A stretch of DNA of 64,000 bases from Clostridium sp. D43t1_170807_H7 (lineage in GTDB: Bacteria; Bacillota; Clostridia; Clostridiales; Clostridiaceae): contig NZ_JADNLK010000007.1 of assembly GCF_015555905.1 (NCBI RefSeq), positions 57,138 through 121,137 on the forward strand, given 5' to 3'. The notes under the pieces are model-generated. The model was not told where the DNA came from and ran no database searches. It saw only the letters and a list, made by a program, of their open reading frames with translations. Positions within the stretch are counted from its first letter, which is position 1. The number at the start of each line of letters is the position of its first letter. Shown piece after piece: positions 57,710 to 64,000 of the stretch. The translations under genes and the position numbers were made by a program.

Positions 57710-58273
57710 CTAAGCTAGTTTTACTTTGGATAAAAAATATCTGTTCATTTTATTAAAATAATCTTTATTAAAAATTTTAAATTGTAATTCTAATAATTTA
57801 TTAATTACTTCAGCTACGCTAGCGGTAGGCTCAAGGAAAATATTACAGAAAACTCTAAAAAAATAAGCTATATTATTTAAGTTACTTTTAAAACGTCTTA
57901 TATATAAGTTTATATGAGCTGATGAAAAACTTAGATTAAACATTCTATAAACGGTAAGTGATTGAGAATAAGATGCTTTTTTAGATATTATAAATTCTAA
58001 TAGTCTTATTATTGTTTCTAATGTATGTTGAAAATATGGAATTAAATCAGATGGAATTATGGCATGTGTTTTTTTGCAGTTTGGACAAATAACCCTTTGT
58101 ATTCTAACTCTTGCAGTTATTTCTTTACATATAATAGTTCTATGATAACTGGCATGCCTATGAAGATTACCAGCATAACCGCAGTGGCGGCAGCCATGAA
58201 CAATATGATAAAAATCATCTTCAGAATTTTTTATTATTCTTTGTATAAAATTTGGAAAGTGGTCAATAATCAT
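57710..58273 (-). CDS. DUF6431 zinc-finger protein of the transposon
   Basis: A 187-residue protein with two Cys pairs (CRHCG at about 28 and CPNCKKTH at about 63), and His residues between, forming the DUF6431 zinc-binding N-terminus; a helical C-terminal part follows. DUF6431 proteins accompany rve transposases. The ATG at 58,273 has no ribosome site. A TTG at 58,353 with GGAGGTGA upstream begins a short frame that a -1 shift near 58,336-58,342 would join to this one, so the true protein may be longer. Confidence 0.75.
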   Translation of the reverse strand: MIIDHFPNFIQRIIKNSEDDFYHIVHGCRHCGYAGNLHRHASYHRTIICKEITARVRIQRVICPNCKKTHAIIPSDLIPYFQHTLETIIRLLEFIISKKASYSQSLTVYRMFNLSFSSAHINLYIRRFKSNLNNIAYFFRVFCNIFLEPTASVAEVINKLLELQFKIFNKDYFNKMNRYFLSKVKLA

Positions 58274-58430
58274 AAATGGAAATTGGATATAATCATTTAT
58301 TAAAGAAGGAGTTTCATTAAGTTTGAGAGCTTCTTCTTTTTCTTTATATCCAAAACTTCACCTCCTACATAAATTATATCCATTATTTTATTTATCAACA
58401 CACTAAGTTAGATTATTTAATCTGACTACT

Positions 58431-58489
58431 AAAAAAGCAAATTAAGATATCTCTTATTATTTACAAGATATTTTAATTTGCTTTTTTCT
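58431..58489. other. Right-end hairpin of the transposon
   Basis: AAAAAAGCAAATTAAGATATC and its near complement form a stem of about 20 bp. It may be paired transposase sites or a barrier to read-through from the host gene. Confidence 0.6.
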
Positions 58490-58524
58490 TAAGAAATTTT
58501 ACCAAAATAATTTGCCGTATAACA

Positions 58525-58530
58525 TCTTAT
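58525..58530. repeat. Target-site duplication, right
   Basis: TCTTAT directly after the right ACA end. Confidence 0.85.
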
Positions 58531-58950
58531 AAAGGTAAAGAAATACCTTATGCTACAGGACATATTGATATATATAAGGTTATTAAACAAAGTATCTTAA
58601 ATAGAGAACCAACGACGAATTTTGTATATGAAGATTTAATTAAAAATTGTAATGAAGATAATGTTATAAAAGTAGAGAACATCAATGGCCCAATTTTACT
58701 TGTATCTCCTGAATATGACTCAATGTGGACAAGTAAGTTATCTTGTGAAAAGATTGTAGAAAGACTGAAAAATAAAAATTTTAAATACAATTACAAACAC
58801 TTAAATTATGAATATGCAACTCACATTATTTTCCCTATTTATGGTTTGGTGGATAGGTTCTTTAAAATTGGTAGAAAGCATAAAGAGTTGTGTAGAAAAA
58901 GTAAACTAGAGTTAAACGAAGAAATCCGTGATTGGATAAGAGAGTTGTGA
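58531..58950 (+). pseudogene. Alpha/beta hydrolase, 3' part, split by transposon
   Basis: Codons 144-282 of the interrupted hydrolase, read in frame from KGKEIPYATG. It has the acid-residue segment GPILLVSPEYDSMW and the catalytic-type His in YATHIIFP, as in the C-terminal domain of acyl-CoA thioesterase (BAAT)-like proteins. It has no start of its own. A tail sequence at 58,964-59,003 resembles that after the GNAT gene. Confidence 0.9.
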
Positions 58951-58963
58951 TAAATTTAAGTCA

Positions 58964-59052
58964 TAATTAGCATTTAAATTCCGATTTGGTAAAGTGGTTT
59001 TATGAATAATTTTAATTTAATACCATGTTTAAGGTTGTTTTAGACAACCTTA
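58964..59052 (+). repeat. Tail repeat and hairpin after the split hydrolase gene
   Basis: AGCATTTAAATTCCGATTTG followed by GTAAAGTGG resembles 49,266-49,290. A perfect AAGGTTGT / ACAACCTT hairpin at 59,031-59,051 probably ends the transcript, although no T-tract follows. Confidence 0.5.
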
Positions 59053-59092
59053 AAGTTAGCTAAATATATGCAGTATTTTAAACAGAGTCATT

Positions 59093-59640
59093 AAAAAAGG
59101 AAACCTTAATCCTTAATTCACTTATCTTTAATCCAGAACTATTCATAGAACTTTTATCTACAGTTAGTATTACAAATTAAACTTTTCTATATATGGATAA
59201 ACGAATTAATTATTAAGCTTTGAATTTATAGCCTACGGCAGCAAGGAAATCTTGATTCCATCAAGATAGTTTAATATAAAAGGGCTCTGCCCTTAAAACT
59301 GGCTCCTAATCTATTTATGTTAATTCTAACTATTTTTAATAACGAAACTGCGCCCCTTTGGACAGGTAGGACAGGTATGCCTCCATTACATATTTTAATG
59401 ACAGGTAGCCTTACTAGTCCTAAAAATATGCAACTCCAGAATACTAGTCCTACTAGTCCACCTTAGACAGGAAAAAAAATCTTACTACTTAAATTCCTTT
59501 TGGATACAGGTTGCCTAACTAGCACTCCAAAAGTCATTTACTACGTAATCTTTTTTTACTAGCCTAAGGAGGGGCTTTTACTTTTCTTTAGCAATCCACT
59601 TACCTCTACGCTCACATGGACAGAGCGGAAATAATTTTTT
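59093..59640 (-). repeat. Large non-coding repeat, copy B (short form)
   Basis: Collinear with copy A from AGGAAACCTTAATCC through the AAACGAATTAATTATTAAGC core and a single GGGCTCTGCCC (59,282-59,292). It then passes directly into the TAATCTATTTATGTTAATTC / GCCCCTTTGGACAGG block, lacking the roughly 840 bp that copy A holds between its two GGCTCTGCCC repeats. The right part ends with CATGGACAGAGCGGAAATAA, related inversely to the start of copy C. No genes. Confidence 0.78.
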
Positions 59641-59739
59641 CAAAATTATAAATTTAATTTTATATTATTAAGACTTAAATATTAGTCTTTTTTTAAAGAT
59701 GAAAATATGAGTAACCACTGAAAAACAGAGGGTTTTAAA

Positions 59740-59875
59740 AGAAGAAGTATAAATCATTAGTAGTTGGAAAAAATTGTTTGAATATTGCTGTTGTTTAGGT
59801 ATAATTAAATATATTAGCTAGAAAATATTGATAATATTTTACGGGAGAGTTTATTTTTTTAACTGCCCGATAAAT
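59740..59875 (+). repeat. Promoter-bearing upstream block, copy 3
   Basis: Matches 48,590-48,723. Contains TTGAAT, a 16-base spacer and TATAAT (59,778-59,805), then ATATTTTACGGGAG and a TTATTTTTTTAACTGCCCG stretch. It stands in front of the 82-residue gene. Confidence 0.65.
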
Positions 59876-59901
59876 GGGAATTTTTAAGGGAGGTTTATAT
59901 A

Positions 59902-60150
59902 GTGTATTTATTATTAAGTGCTGATGGTGATATAGGACTATATAAAGTAGATAAATTCATATTAGATAACTTTAATGATATTTTAACTGATTTTTTAAAG
60001 TGGAAAAAGACTAATTGTTATGATGAAACCTTATTTGTAAAGTTTATTAAAAATAAATATGGTGATGATGCTATTATTTTTAAAAAGATAGTTGGATGTT
60101 GTCCAGATGTAGAAGAAGAATATAAAAATATAAAATGGTTTAATTTTTAA
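59902..60150 (+). CDS. Small acidic protein of unknown function
   Basis: An 82-residue protein starting at GTG with AAGGGAGG upstream. It begins YLLLSADGDIGLYKVDKF and has a C-terminal VGCCPDVEEEYKNIKW. It resembles small immunity- or cargo-type proteins in size but I recognise no family. Framed by the upstream block and a full tail repeat, it is the clearest single-gene cassette here. Confidence 0.65.
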   Translation: MYLLLSADGDIGLYKVDKFILDNFNDILTDFLKWKKTNCYDETLFVKFIKNKYGDDAIIFKKIVGCCPDVEEEYKNIKWFNF

Positions 60151-60164
60151 GGAGTAGAAATTCC

Positions 60165-60243
60165 AATTTAGCGATTAGATTTTGAGAAATAATATTGATA
60201 AATTAGGAACTAAAAGGACAAATGAATTCATAAGTCCTTTTTA
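60165..60243 (+). repeat. Tail repeat, full copy with terminator
   Basis: AATTTAGCGATTAGATTTTG, AGAAATAATATTGATAAAT, then AACTAAAAGGACAAATG and a hairpin AAAGGAC / GTCCTTT with a T-run. The first about 55 bases recur at 61,285 and 63,760. Confidence 0.75.
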
Positions 60244-60340
60244 AATATATTATTTAAAACTTTAGTATAATAATTAATATTCCTATAATATCAAGAATGT
60301 GGATTATTTTAGATTTATGATTAGAAAGGAAATTGATAAT

Positions 60341-61054
60341 ATGAGAAAATCAAAACTTATTCTTTTATGTATTATTGTACAGGTGATGTTAATCATCTGT
60401 GTTACATTAGCTAATATAAATCCGATACCAATGCTTTATTTTATCTTTTATAATCTTGCATATGGGATAATATTTAGTTTTTTAGTTCCTCTTTATTGTT
60501 TACATAAGGAAAAAGGTATGGCATCTTCTGTTGGTATTAAAAGGTTGGGAGTACGGCAATTTGTTGTTTTAATTGCATTTGTTGCATTTTCAATCGGTGG
60601 ACAACTTATTCCAATGATACTTGCAGGAAAAGAAATACCGTGGCATCTATTACCTATGGGAATTGTGCCATTAATTATGACCACATTTTTCGAAGAATTT
60701 CTTTTTCGTGGATTTGTACAGGGTAGGGTTGAACAACACTTTGGCTGGTTATCAGCGATTATTATCTCAGGAATGATGTTTTCTCTTTATCATTTAGGTT
60801 ATCCTGGATTTCGCAACATTGGTGATATTTTATTATTATTTGCTGTAGGTGTTGGATTTGCAAGTGCATACAAACTATCAGGCAATAATTTATTTGTTTC
60901 GTATTTTGTAAATCTCCCCAATGCATTCGTTACATATATGCTGAAACATAAGCAATTTCCAACTATGTATCTAAGCTCCACAATCGCAGCTACTATTACA
61001 TTGACTTTGGTTGCAACAATATTTTACAGTGCATACAGGAAACAAACTAAATAA
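60341..61054 (+). CDS. CPBP-family intramembrane metalloprotease
   Basis: About 237 residues and seven or eight membrane helices, with glutamate motif FEEFLFRGFVQG (about 115), FSLYH (about 145) and a late Asn-containing helix FVSYFVNLPNA. This is the Abi/CPBP active-site set. The ATG at 60,341 has AAAGGA ten bases upstream; the frame is open from 60,299 (GTG). Unlike its neighbours, its codons are less AT-biased (for example CGT, CCG, CAC), hinting at separate origin. Confidence 0.85.
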   Translation: MRKSKLILLCIIVQVMLIICVTLANINPIPMLYFIFYNLAYGIIFSFLVPLYCLHKEKGMASSVGIKRLGVRQFVVLIAFVAFSIGGQLIPMILAGKEIPWHLLPMGIVPLIMTTFFEEFLFRGFVQGRVEQHFGWLSAIIISGMMFSLYHLGYPGFRNIGDILLLFAVGVGFASAYKLSGNNLFVSYFVNLPNAFVTYMLKHKQFPTMYLSSTIAATITLTLVATIFYSAYRKQTK

Positions 61055-61144
61055 CAAAATATATAAAATTTTATGTTTGAAATATAAATATAAGGAATAA
61101 ATGAATATGAAAATAATGATTTTTATTGAGGGAGAACTTTAGTA

Positions 61145-61258
61145 ATGTTCCATTTGCAAATTATAAATGTTGAAGAAAGTTTTCTTACTACAGCATTTAG
61201 AAATGAGTATTTAGAATATAAAAAGAAAGTAAATAGATATTTGGTAAGAACATTATAA
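61145..61258 (+). pseudogene. C-terminal remnant of an isoprenylcysteine-methyltransferase-like protein
   Basis: A 37-codon frame (INVEESFLTTAFRNEYLEYK) resembles the C-terminus of ICMT/PEMT membrane methyltransferases, where an EE..L...F..EY..Y pattern closes the protein. No membrane region precedes it. A tail repeat follows at once. Confidence 0.5.
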
Positions 61259-61280
61259 ATTAATAGAATGAAACAAATTT

Positions 61281-61338
61281 CCAATTTAGCGATTAGATTT
61301 TGAGAAATAATATTGATAAATAACGAACTAAAAGGACA
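61281..61338 (+). repeat. Tail repeat, copy truncated by large repeat C
   Basis: Same as 60,165 onward through AACTAAAAGGACAA, then runs into TTTCCGCTCTGTCC, the edge of copy C. Confidence 0.75.
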
Positions 61339-61362
61339 ATGAATTAATTTTTGAAAAAAATT

Positions 61363-62539
61363 TCCGCTCTGTCCCATGAACAGTGGGACTGCAACGTGAA
61401 AAGAAATTGCAAGGGGGGGACTAGCTTTCTAGCAATTGACAAAAAGGTACTAGTAAGGCTACCTGTACATTTTTGTTAATGCTGATTGCCTGTCACCCCC
61501 TAGCACCGTCTTTTGGTGATATTTACTGGTGCTAATGAGGACTAGAAAGGCTTCCTGTCCTCTAATTAGCAACTAAGTAAATATTACCAAAAGTGTCCCT
61601 GCTACCAAAAGTGGAGGAGCAAGGCTGCCTGTCCACTTTTGGTAGCAAGGACAAGGTGCGGTGCTAGTTATAGATTAAAAATAGTTAAAAGATAATAAAA
61701 ATAGATTAGGAGCAAAAAGGCTAACAAGAAAAGAATTAGTTAGTAGACCATGATAGAAAAGTTTTAGTGGAAAGGACCATTGGCCCCCAACGGTTACCTA
61801 AAAGAGCAATGTTTAATCCGTAGAATTTCTTAGGTTAAAAATGGTTCGGTTCATTTTAAGAAACCTTTTTAGCCTTAGAAATACTAGGTAATAACATGCA
61901 CTTCTTTTAGGTGTTGGATTAAGGGCCTAAAATAGTATAAAGTAATATTATATAATATAGCTATAACACTTATAATACTTTAGGTAATAGGGCAATATGA
62001 TATACTATGATTTTAGTAAATGTAGTTACTATATTAAATGCATTAAGAATTTTAACTATTAAAATAATATTATTAAATATAAGTAATATATATTTTTATT
62101 TATTACTTTACGGAGTAAAGTTTCCACTCTGTCCAACTTTGAAAAAAGATGGACTGCAATTTCTTAATTATGGAGTAAGTGAAAAATAATGTACTAGCCT
62201 TAATGGCTTGTACATTATTTTTAGTTTACGGAATAATTATTTCCTTTTAACAAAGCAAATAGGAGCATAGTTTACGTAATATTTAAAGAATTTAAAATAA
62301 GTATAAGAATATAATAGTGTCATGATAAATTAAAGGCTCTTATTTGCGCGTAGATAGAATTAACATGATTTGAGCCCAAGGGTTTAAGGGAATGGAATGC
62401 CATTTTAAATTCAAGCTTAATAATTAATTCGTTTATCTATTTAAAGAAGAATATTAGTTAAATGATTAAAGGAAATTTAAGAGAATAAAAAGCGGTTGGG
62501 AATTAAAGATAAGTGAATTAAGGATTAAGGTTTCCTTTT
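61363..62539 (+). repeat. Large non-coding repeat, copy C (plus orientation)
   Basis: Inverse of copies A and B. It runs from TTTCCGCTCTGTCC through ACTAGTAAGGCTACCTGT, the structured segment 61,500-61,667, TAAAAATAGTTAAAAG...AATAGATTAGGAGC, CATTTTAAGAAACC, AAGGGCCTAAAATAG, a second TTTCCACTCTGTCCAAC block at 62,123, the core AAGCTTAATAATTAATTCGT (62,414) and AATTAAGGATTAAGGTTTCC (62,516). No convincing gene. Confidence 0.75.
61500..61667. ncRNA. Candidate structured RNA or folded DNA site (168 nt)
   Basis: A 9-bp outer stem (CTAGCACCG with CGGTGCTAG) closes two inner stems. TTTTGGTGATATTTAC pairs with GTAAATATTACCAAAA and encloses GAGGAC / GTCCTC. GCTACCAAAAGTGGA pairs perfectly with TCCACTTTTGGTAGC and extends through TGTCC / GGACA. 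A diverged copy is at 51,885-52,020. Whether it acts as RNA or DNA is unknown. Confidence 0.45.
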
Positions 62540-62850
62540 CAGCGAAATCATGAATAAAGGTAGATAATTCTAATAATATATGGACTGATAATAGTTTGTA
62601 CAGATATTTAGTTCAACGTGCTATAATTATTTATGATGTAGCTATAGGAGTTCTAAGGGGGGAGGACTTAAGATATTACTGGTAAGATCTCCAAAAGAAA
62701 AATTTAATAAATAGTTATGGCACCAGATAATTTATAACAAAACTAATAGTAATGTAGGAATTTCTCATTGAGATTATAATAATATTTTAATATAATAGTT
62801 ATAAGAACTTAAATAAAATATAAAATGATTTAAGAATAAAGGAAATAATA

Positions 62851-63648
62851 ATGAGTAAAACATTAAAAGAATTAAATTTAGAAGATGATTTCCTATTTGC
62901 GAAAGTAATGAGTGATAAAGAGATCTGTAAAGAGTTTTTAGAGAAGCTTTTAGAGATTGAAATTGAAAAGATAGAAATGCCTGAAAATCAAAAGACTATA
63001 GATTTACTTTTAGAAAGTAAAGGTATTAGATTAGATATATATGTTAAAGATGAAAATAACACAGTTTATAATGTTGAAATGCAAAGAGGAAAAAATAGAA
63101 ATCTTCCTAAAAGATTAAGATATTATCAAGGAAACATTGATTTAGATTTAATCAGCAAAGGTGAAGATTATAGAAAACTTTCTAAAAGTTACATTATTTT
63201 TATATGTACTTTTGACTTATTTAAAGCAGGAAGACATAAATATACATTTGAAACTGTATGTGTTGAAGACAATAATATAAAGCTGAAAGATGATACAAAT
63301 AAAATTATATTGAATACTAAAGGGATTATGAAAGATTTAAGTGATGAACTTATTGGATTTTTAGAGTATGTAGAACATTCAGATGATAAAACAGCTGAAA
63401 AAGCTAAAGGAACATTAGTTAAGAATATTCATAGAAGAGTAATTGAAGTTAAGAGTAATCCAAATGTGGAGGTAGAGTTTATGACACTTTTAGAGCGTGA
63501 TAGAGAAAAATTAGAAGAGGGTAGAGAAGAGGAAAGATTAAATATAGCTAAAGAAATGCTTAAAGAGAATGAGCCTATTGAAAAAATAATCAAATATTCA
63601 AAGCTTACAAAAGAAGAAATTTTAGAATTAAAGAAAATTATAAAGTAA
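62851..63648 (+). CDS. Rpn family recombination-promoting nuclease / PD-(D/E)XK transposase-like
   Basis: A 265-residue protein. It begins LEDDFLFAKVMSDKEICKEFLE, and the nuclease core GIRLDIYVKDENNTVYNVEMQ (about 55-75) supplies Asp and the E-x-Q pair. A central YYQGNIDLDLISKGEDY and a helical charged C-terminus with REKLEEGREEE complete it. E. coli Rpn proteins nick DNA, promote recombination and act in phage defence, some with an antitoxin made from an internal start. Here M160 follows AAAGGG and could be such a start. Confidence 0.88.
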   Translation: MSKTLKELNLEDDFLFAKVMSDKEICKEFLEKLLEIEIEKIEMPENQKTIDLLLESKGIRLDIYVKDENNTVYNVEMQRGKNRNLPKRLRYYQGNIDLDLISKGEDYRKLSKSYIIFICTFDLFKAGRHKYTFETVCVEDNNIKLKDDTNKIILNTKGIMKDLSDELIGFLEYVEHSDDKTAEKAKGTLVKNIHRRVIEVKSNPNVEVEFMTLLERDREKLEEGREEERLNIAKEMLKENEPIEKIIKYSKLTKEEILELKKIIK

Positions 63649-63653
63649 ATTTT

Positions 63654-63683
63654 ATGGAAGCCTAATGGTTTCCATTTATTTTG
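63654..63683 (+). terminator. Possible terminator after rpn-like gene
   Basis: ATGGAA / TTCCAT stem followed by TTATTTTG. Confidence 0.45.
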
Positions 63684-63756
63684 TAAAAATATATATTAAA
63701 AGGTTATATATAATTATAAGAATTTCTATTAATTAATGATAAACAGTCTTACAAAT

Positions 63757-63808
63757 TGCAATTTAGCAATTAGATTTTGAGAAACAATATTGATAAATAA
63801 CTAACTAA
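63757..63808 (+). repeat. Tail repeat, copy truncated by the rpn 3' copy
   Basis: TGCAATTTAGCAATTAGATT through GATAAATAACTAACTAA, then joins the duplicated rpn sequence directly. Confidence 0.75.
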
Positions 63809-64000
63809 ATGAAAGATTTAAGTGATGAACTTATTGGATTTTTAGAGTATGTAGAACATTCAGATGATAAAATAGCTGAAAAAGCTAAAGGTACATTAGT
63901 TAAGAATATCCATAGAAGAGTAATTGAAGTTAAGAGTAATCCAAATGTGGAGGTAGAGTTTATGACACTTTTAGAGCGTGATAGAGAAAAATTAGAAGAA
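63809..64000 (+). pseudogene. Second copy of the rpn C-terminal part (runs off the window)
   Basis: From an ATG that corresponds to M160 of the gene upstream, the sequence repeats 63,328-63,519 almost exactly (MKDLSDELIGFLEYVEHSDD...), with a few changes such as T to I in DDKTAEKA. It has no ribosome site of its own and no nuclease core. It may be a gene remnant or a separate C-terminal (antitoxin-like) frame; the end is outside the window. Confidence 0.7.

Larger units (their letters stand above)
55198..58524. mobile_element. 3,327-bp transposon: DUF6431 - DDE transposase - ExeA-like ATPase
   Basis: The ends are 19-bp inverted repeats with one mismatch (TGTTATACGGCGAATTATT at left; right end AATAATTTGCCGTATAACA). 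They start TGT and end ACA as in Mu/Tn7/Tn5053 relatives, and are flanked by the 6-bp duplication TCTTAT. Each end carries several copies of an AGATTAAATAATCT-type site, probable transposase-binding repeats: 55,229, 55,267 and 55,308 at left, 58,406 at right. All three genes are on the minus strand. Removing the element and one duplication restores the host hydrolase frame exactly. Confidence 0.93.

Noticed and set aside
58723..58950. 75-codon frame as an independent gene
   Set aside because: It is the in-frame 3' end of the transposon-split hydrolase, beginning at an internal Met.
62007..62189. 60-codon frame as a confident gene
   Set aside because: No ribosome site, lies within the non-coding repeat and its second half overlaps the TTTCCACTCTGTCC block. 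Its hydrophobic start is mentioned only as a speculative finding.
61363..62539. Group I or group II intron
   Set aside because: The structure-rich repeat first suggested an intron, but no intron-encoded protein and no domain V-like hairpin or group I core could be recognised.

Overview
The window is AT-rich DNA from an endospore-forming Firmicute, almost certainly a Clostridium sensu stricto. The evidence is a complete spoIIIAA-AH operon, spoIVB next to spo0A, spoIIM, dacF, a GerW/YtfJ protein, strong AGGAGG ribosome sites, and gene order efp - spoIIIA - asp23 - nusB - folD - xseAB - ispA - dxs - tlyA - nadK - argR - recN - spoIVB - spo0A. The species cannot be named from this sequence alone. 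I saw no rRNA, tRNA or CRISPR array.

Positions 1-42,100 are ordinary chromosome, nearly all on the plus strand. In order it holds the end of efp, a 72-bp tandem repeat, a zinc-ribbon protein, the spoIIIA engulfment-channel operon, the long nusB-to-spo0A housekeeping and sporulation cluster, and an HD protein with spoIIM. A Xer-fold protein at the xerD locus has lost catalytic residues. Next come deoB-pdp nucleoside salvage, dacF, a pspA plus SPFH envelope-stress pair, mpg, mgsA, and a probable metal-handling module (two CobW-type GTPases, a permease, a TIGR03943 protein). The stretch ends with scpAB, ytfJ and a DUF2953 gene (minus strand), a second DacB-type peptidase, a Nudix hydrolase, an amino-acid permease and a cysteine-rich flavoprotein pair.

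Positions 42,100-47,230 are transitional: a broken small gene, an unknown membrane protein, an EcsC-family protein, and a set of very small genes (DUF2922, DUF1659, YvrJ and two unknowns). Four of the five promoters in that set share an AAACCATATAT element that resembles a mother-cell sigma -10 box. A Fic-fold protein follows in which the active-site His is Gln.

Positions 47,230-64,000 are an accessory island with a very different texture: single genes (GNAT, PfkB kinase, two CPBP proteases, methyltransferase, alpha/beta hydrolase, Rpn nuclease, small unknowns), several gene remnants, and long non-coding repeats. The same promoter-bearing block lies in front of unrelated genes and the same tail block lies behind unrelated genes, so genes look like interchangeable cassettes. 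A 1.2-kb non-coding repeat occurs three times, once apparently 'empty' and once with extra DNA between short direct repeats, and contains a 168-nt multi-hairpin segment. A 3,327-bp transposon (DUF6431 protein, DDE transposase, ExeA-like ATPase; TGT/ACA ends; 6-bp target duplication) has split the hydrolase gene, and removing it restores one 282-codon reading frame. The window ends inside a second copy of the C-terminal part of the Rpn gene.
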